Positions 8,136 to 10,750 of a DNA stretch of 10,750 nucleotides are shown here, piece by piece. Source of the DNA: an uncultured Methanobacteriaceae archaeon (lineage in GTDB: Archaea > Methanobacteriota > Methanobacteria > Methanobacteriales > Methanobacteriaceae). Position numbers and translations under genes: made by a program. The notes beneath the pieces were generated by a model that was not told where the DNA came from, ran no database searches, and worked only from the letters and a program-made list of their open reading frames with translations. The stretch covers positions 1 through 10,750 of the forward strand of contig CAMYKT010000046.1 in assembly GCA_947259185.1 (NCBI GenBank), in the 5' to 3' direction. How positions within the stretch are numbered: the first letter of the stretch is position 1; the number at the start of each line of letters is the position of its first letter.

Positions 8136-8137
8136 AC

Positions 8138-8151
8138 TTTTTTTTTTTTTT
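8138..8151 (+). terminator. Fourteen-T terminator after the Cys-rich gene
   Basis: An unbroken run of 14 T residues starts two bases after the stop codon. A 12-bp perfect palindrome GATCAGCTGATC (8116-8127) lies just upstream but gives only a 4-bp RNA stem, so the T tract itself is the likely signal. Confidence 0.75.
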
Positions 8152-8228
8152 AAATATGTTCTAAATCTCAGGGAATAAACCATCCAAATTAATATTTTTA
8201 TAGAAAATTTTTTACCACTAAAATTTAA

Positions 8229-8266
8229 TTAACGATTGTTATATATAGTATTATAACAATAGTTAT
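8229..8266 (+). promoter_or_regulatory. Promoter of the PLP enzyme gene with two operator-like palindromes
   Basis: The candidate TATA box TTATATATA (8239-8247) is bracketed by two 14-bp elements: TTAACGATTGTTAT (8229-8242), overlapping the upstream edge, and ATAACAATAGTTAT (8253-8266), between TATA and the expected start near 8270. Their centres are 24 bp apart. Binding here should block TBP/TFB or polymerase, which suggests repression. The rest of the gap (8152-8228) is AT-rich with nothing else I recognise. Confidence 0.6.
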
Positions 8267-8299
8267 ATTACAAAAAATTAGTTAATATGAGGAATTAAT

Positions 8300-9433
8300 A
8301 TGAGATTTAAAACAAAATCAGTACATGCTGGCCGAAAACCGGATCCTGTTACCGGGGCTATTTCAACCCCTATTTATCAGACTTCCACTTTCGTATTTGA
8401 TGATTATAAACAACCCAAAGAACATGACTATTCCCGTACCAGTAACCCTACTCGCAGTAGCCTGGAAAGTGCCCTGGCCATTTTAGAAGGAGGCCATGAT
8501 GGCTTTGCTTTTTCCAGTGGAATGTCTGCTATCTCCACCACTCTCCATCTTTTAAAAGCAGGAGATCACGTGGTTTCCTGTGATGATATATACGGAGGTA
8601 CATATCGTTTATTTGCGGAAATCCTGCCTAAGTTTGGTATTGACTTCACTTTCGTGCGACTTGATAATGAGGATGTTCTTAGAGATGCAATAAAACCCAA
8701 CACTAGAATGATTTGGAGTGAAACACCTTCCAATCCCCTTTTAAATATCACTGATTTGGAAATGGTTTCCCAGGTGGCCCAGGAAAGTAACCAGGATATA
8801 TTGACGGTGGCTGACAACACCTTTGCCACCCCTTACTTCATAAAACCAATTGAATGGGGCATTGACCTGGTGGTGCACTCCACCACCAAGTACCTTAATG
8901 GGCACAGTGATGTGATAGGTGGAGCAGTAATTACCACTTCTCCTGAGCTATCTGAGGATATTCATTTCTTATTGAATGGTTTGGGTACTAATGCGCCACC
9001 TTTTGACTCCTGGTTGATTTTAAGAGGTCTTAAAACATTGCCTTTGCGAATGAAACAGCATGCTGCCGCTGCCCAGGCAGTGGCGGAATTTTTAGATGAT
9101 CATCCCCGGACTGAAGAAGTATTCTATCCCGGATTATCTTCCCATCCCGGGCATGATATTGCCCGAAGACAAATGAAAGGATTTGGGGGAGTGGTATCTT
9201 TTAATCTAAAAAATGAGGTGAAGCCATTCTTAAATAAACTGAAGATATTTTCTCTGGCGGAGTCATTAGGTGGTGCTGATTCTTTGGTGGAACATGCTGC
9301 TACCATGAGCCATGCTTCCATGACTCCTCTGGCACGTAAAAAAGCAGGGATAAGTGATAAGTTAATCCGGCTTTCAATTGGATTAGAAGATCAGGATGAT
9401 TTAATTGAAGACTTATCCCTAGCCTTGGAATAA
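8300..9433 (+). CDS. Cystathionine gamma-synthase/gamma-lyase family PLP enzyme (MetB/MccB/O-acylhomoserine sulfhydrylase type)
   Basis: This 377-residue Cys/Met-metabolism PLP enzyme is close to the usual 380-390. PLP contacts visible are YSRTSNPTR (44-52, with Y44 and R46 for the phosphate), SSGMSA (72-77), YGGTYR (98-103), DNTFATP (D172 holding the pyridine N) and HSTTKYLNGHSD with the Schiff-base lysine K197. The C-terminal SLGGADSLVEHAATMSHAS and RLSIGLE close the substrate pocket. The family covers cystathionine synthesis, cystathionine or methionine cleavage, and direct sulfhydrylation; sequence alone does not choose. Cystathionine gamma-lyase or gamma-synthase are the likeliest. GAGGA at 8289-8293 is the ribosome binding site. 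Sulfur-carrier and ThiI genes follow, and the shared operator element before them supports a role in sulfur supply. Confidence 0.9.
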   Translation: MRFKTKSVHAGRKPDPVTGAISTPIYQTSTFVFDDYKQPKEHDYSRTSNPTRSSLESALAILEGGHDGFAFSSGMSAISTTLHLLKAGDHVVSCDDIYGGTYRLFAEILPKFGIDFTFVRLDNEDVLRDAIKPNTRMIWSETPSNPLLNITDLEMVSQVAQESNQDILTVADNTFATPYFIKPIEWGIDLVVHSTTKYLNGHSDVIGGAVITTSPELSEDIHFLLNGLGTNAPPFDSWLILRGLKTLPLRMKQHAAAAQAVAEFLDDHPRTEEVFYPGLSSHPGHDIARRQMKGFGGVVSFNLKNEVKPFLNKLKIFSLAESLGGADSLVEHAATMSHASMTPLARKKAGISDKLIRLSIGLEDQDDLIEDLSLALE

Positions 9434-9493
9434 ACAGGTGCCAGTGGAAAAATTAATTAATATTAAAAATGTGGCCCTGGAGCCTTATTATCA

Positions 9494-9500
9494 TTTTTTT
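9494..9500 (+). terminator. Short oligo-T tract after the PLP enzyme gene
   Basis: Seven T residues lie 60 nt after the stop, preceded by a weak GGC/GCC pairing at about 9473-9484. It is a plausible terminator that separates this gene from the ThiS-like gene, which has its own promoter. Confidence 0.35.
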
Positions 9501-9522
9501 ATTCATTAACACCATGAAAATC

Positions 9523-9555
9523 TTTATATAACAATAGTCATATAACAATTGTTAA
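9523..9555 (+). promoter_or_regulatory. Promoter of the thiS-like/thiI unit with two adjacent operator-like palindromes
   Basis: The TATA box TTTATATAA (9523-9531) overlaps ATAACAATAGTCAT (9528-9541), which abuts ATAACAATTGTTAA (9542-9555). The second covers the expected transcript start near 9552. Centres are 14 bp apart. The first matches the best copy (8253-8266) at 13 of 14 positions and the second at 12 of 14. Confidence 0.6.
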
Positions 9556-9589
9556 TGAAAATCCGGTCTCAAAGATGCTTAAAGGTACC

Positions 9590-9594
9590 AGGGA
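9590..9594 (+). promoter_or_regulatory. Ribosome binding site deciding the start of the ThiS-like gene
   Basis: AGGGA lies 7 nt before ATG 9602. The upstream in-frame ATG at 9575 has no ribosome binding site. From 9602 the protein begins MEVEFQD, which lines up with the MQILFND start of E. coli ThiS. Confidence 0.6.
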
Positions 9595-9601
9595 ACTTTA
9601 C

Positions 9602-9790
9602 ATGGAAGTCGAATTTCAGGATGCTATCCTAACTTTTAAAAAAAGCCTCACAGTTAAGGAACTTCTGGATAACCTCCAGTTAAATCCCTTAACGGTGATA
9701 GTTAAAAAAAATAGCCATATTGCTCTGGAAAACACCATATTAAATCCAGGGGATAAAATAAAAATTATTCAGGTAATTTACGGTGGATAA
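9602..9790 (+). CDS. ThiS/MoaD-like ubiquitin-fold sulfur carrier ending in Gly-Gly
   Basis: This small beta-grasp protein, 62 residues from ATG 9602, ends in IIQVIYGG. The C-terminal diglycine is what an E1-like enzyme adenylates to form a thiocarboxylate. Length, start and end resemble ThiS (thiazole sulfur carrier) more than MoaD; archaeal SAMP/Urm1-type roles in tRNA thiolation are also possible. An earlier in-frame ATG at 9575 would give 71 residues. It lies 28 nt before thiI, so the two are probably co-transcribed. No ThiF/MoeB-type activating enzyme is in the window, so its activation partner is elsewhere or lies past the end. The promoter carries two copies of the shared operator element. 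Confidence 0.82.
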   Translation: MEVEFQDAILTFKKSLTVKELLDNLQLNPLTVIVKKNSHIALENTILNPGDKIKIIQVIYGG

Positions 9791-9818
9791 ATTAATTAAA
9801 TCTTTTTGAGGAGATTAA

Positions 9819-10750
9819 ATGGATTATGAATTATTATTGCTAAGATATGGAGAGATTGGTGTAAAAAGTCCTCCTGTAAGGAGAAGGTTTGAAAATAGAC
9901 TTATCTATAATATTAAAGCCTCTCTGGATTGTAAAATTATAAATGATGGAGGTAGATTTTTATTATATAGTGCTAATCTGGAAAAAGCACTGCAAAAAAT
10001 ACCTAAAATTTTTGGCATTGTTTCCTATTCTCCCGCAGTAGAAACCACATCCCAAAAAGATGAAATCAAAAAAACACTGCAAAATTATGTACATTACCTG
10101 GTTGAAAAAAAGATATTTTCAGGCGAAGATTCATTTGCAATCCGGGCTCGTAGAGTCGGTGAACATGATTTCACCAGCCAGGAAATAGCAGCCTACTGCG
10201 GATCAGTGGTATATGGGATTACCAAATCCCCGGTGGATTTAACCAATCCTGATTTTGAAATTTTTGTAGAAGTAAGAGGAGATAAAACTTTTATCTATCA
10301 TGAAAAAATCCAGGGCCCAGGGGGTTTACCTGTTGGTACCCAGGGAAAAGTCATATCCTTAGTATCAGGTGGTATAGATTCACCAGTGGCCACTTACCTC
10401 ATGATGAAAAGGGGATGTGAGGTCACCATTTTAAATTTCAACAATGCACCATTTACTGAACCTTCACAAAAAGTTATCAAAATAGTTAAAAAATTAAAAG
10501 AATATGCTTCTGGCTCCCAATTAAAACTTTATCAGGTTAAATATGGACCATTCCTTAAAAAATGCCAAGAAGAAGCTCCAGAAAGAATGACCTGTGTACT
10601 ATGCAAAAGTGGAATGTACCAGGTGGCCGGGATGCTGGCCAAAATTGAAGGAGCTCTGGCCATAGTTGATGGTAGTAGTTTAGGTCAGGTAGCTTCCCAG
10701 ACCCTTCCTAATATTCTGGCCACCAGATATTCTTCCCCCCTCCCTTTACT
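9819..10750 (+). CDS. thiI: tRNA 4-thiouridine synthetase ThiI, 3'-truncated
   Basis: About 310 residues are visible, open to the end of the window with no stop. The protein begins MDYELLLLRYGEIGVKS, the typical ThiI opening (KS with RxxFENRL following), then a THUMP region to about residue 165. Next is the PP-loop SGGIDSP (183-189) that binds ATP to adenylate U8 of tRNA. C259-x-x-C262 (TCVLCKSGMYQ) matches the CxxC known to be needed in methanogen ThiI, where it is reported to hold an Fe-S cluster used for sulfur transfer. Methanogen ThiI generally lacks the rhodanese domain of E. coli; the C-terminus is outside the window so this cannot be confirmed. The start is set by GAGGAG at 9808-9813, 5 nt before the ATG. 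It is co-directional with the ThiS-like gene and probably in its operon. Confidence 0.93.
   Translation, partial: MDYELLLLRYGEIGVKSPPVRRRFENRLIYNIKASLDCKIINDGGRFLLYSANLEKALQKIPKIFGIVSYSPAVETTSQKDEIKKTLQNYVHYLVEKKIFSGEDSFAIRARRVGEHDFTSQEIAAYCGSVVYGITKSPVDLTNPDFEIFVEVRGDKTFIYHEKIQGPGGLPVGTQGKVISLVSGGIDSPVATYLMMKRGCEVTILNFNNAPFTEPSQKVIKIVKKLKEYASGSQLKLYQVKYGPFLKKCQEEAPERMTCVLCKSGMYQVAGMLAKIEGALAIVDGSSLGQVASQTLPNILATRYSSPLPL

Noticed and set aside
8229..8266. SurR-type sulfur response element
   Set aside because: SurR sites have GTT-N3-AAC polarity and spacing; the elements here are AAC-N4-GTT, so a SurR assignment is not supported.
7236..9321. Minus-strand frames opposite the CBS and PLP enzyme genes
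   Set aside because: They are fully covered by well-supported + strand genes and show no recognisable protein features.
6297..9519. TAACACCAT seen in both the 6282-6428 gap and the 9434-9601 gap
   Set aside because: Only nine bases match, with differing position relative to the TATA boxes; chance in AT-rich DNA is enough.
9575..9601. ATG at 9575 as start of the ThiS-like gene
   Set aside because: There is no ribosome binding site before it, and the extra nine residues do not fit the family; ATG 9602 does.

Overview
The window reads as a hydrogenotrophic methanogen of the Methanobacteriales (Methanobacterium-like). The evidence is the 3' half of an energy-converting hydrogenase A (eha) operon with its two polyferredoxins, a formylmethanofuran:tetrahydromethanopterin formyltransferase, archaeal TATA-type promoters, GGAGG-type ribosome binding sites and oligo-T terminators. 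All supported genes lie on the + strand. The genus is an inference from gene content and order; no sequence search was possible.

Region 1 (1-6281) is a tightly packed operon tail: the [NiFe] hydrogenase large subunit (EhaO, 5'-truncated by the window), a 6x[4Fe-4S] polyferredoxin (EhaP), a 10x[4Fe-4S] polyferredoxin (EhaQ), a HAD-like protein (EhaR), a formyltransferase of the Ftr family, and a PfkB-family carbohydrate/nucleoside kinase. Eha couples ion flux across the membrane to H2-driven reduction of low-potential ferredoxin. That ferredoxin primes CO2 reduction to formylmethanofuran, and Ftr acts on the product of that step. The kinase and HAD protein have no known role in the hydrogenase.

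Region 2 (6282-7830) is a separate transcription unit with its own TATA box: a third polyferredoxin (6 clusters) overlapping by 11 nt a CBS-domain protein with an unrecognised C-terminal domain.

Region 3 (7831-10750) holds a Cys-rich DUF2769-like small protein, a PLP-dependent cystathionine gamma-synthase/lyase family enzyme, a ThiS/MoaD-like sulfur carrier ending in Gly-Gly, and a ThiI tRNA 4-thiouridine synthetase (3'-truncated by the window). The three promoters here share a 14-bp near-palindrome of the form ATAAC-AATA-GTTAT (core AAC-N4-GTT): one copy before the Cys-rich gene, two before the PLP enzyme and two before the ThiS-like gene. Each copy abuts or overlaps a TATA box. I read this as a local sulfur-metabolism regulon under one unidentified repressor, and it is the most interesting signal in the window.

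I saw no tRNA or rRNA genes, CRISPR arrays, insertion sequences or att sites.
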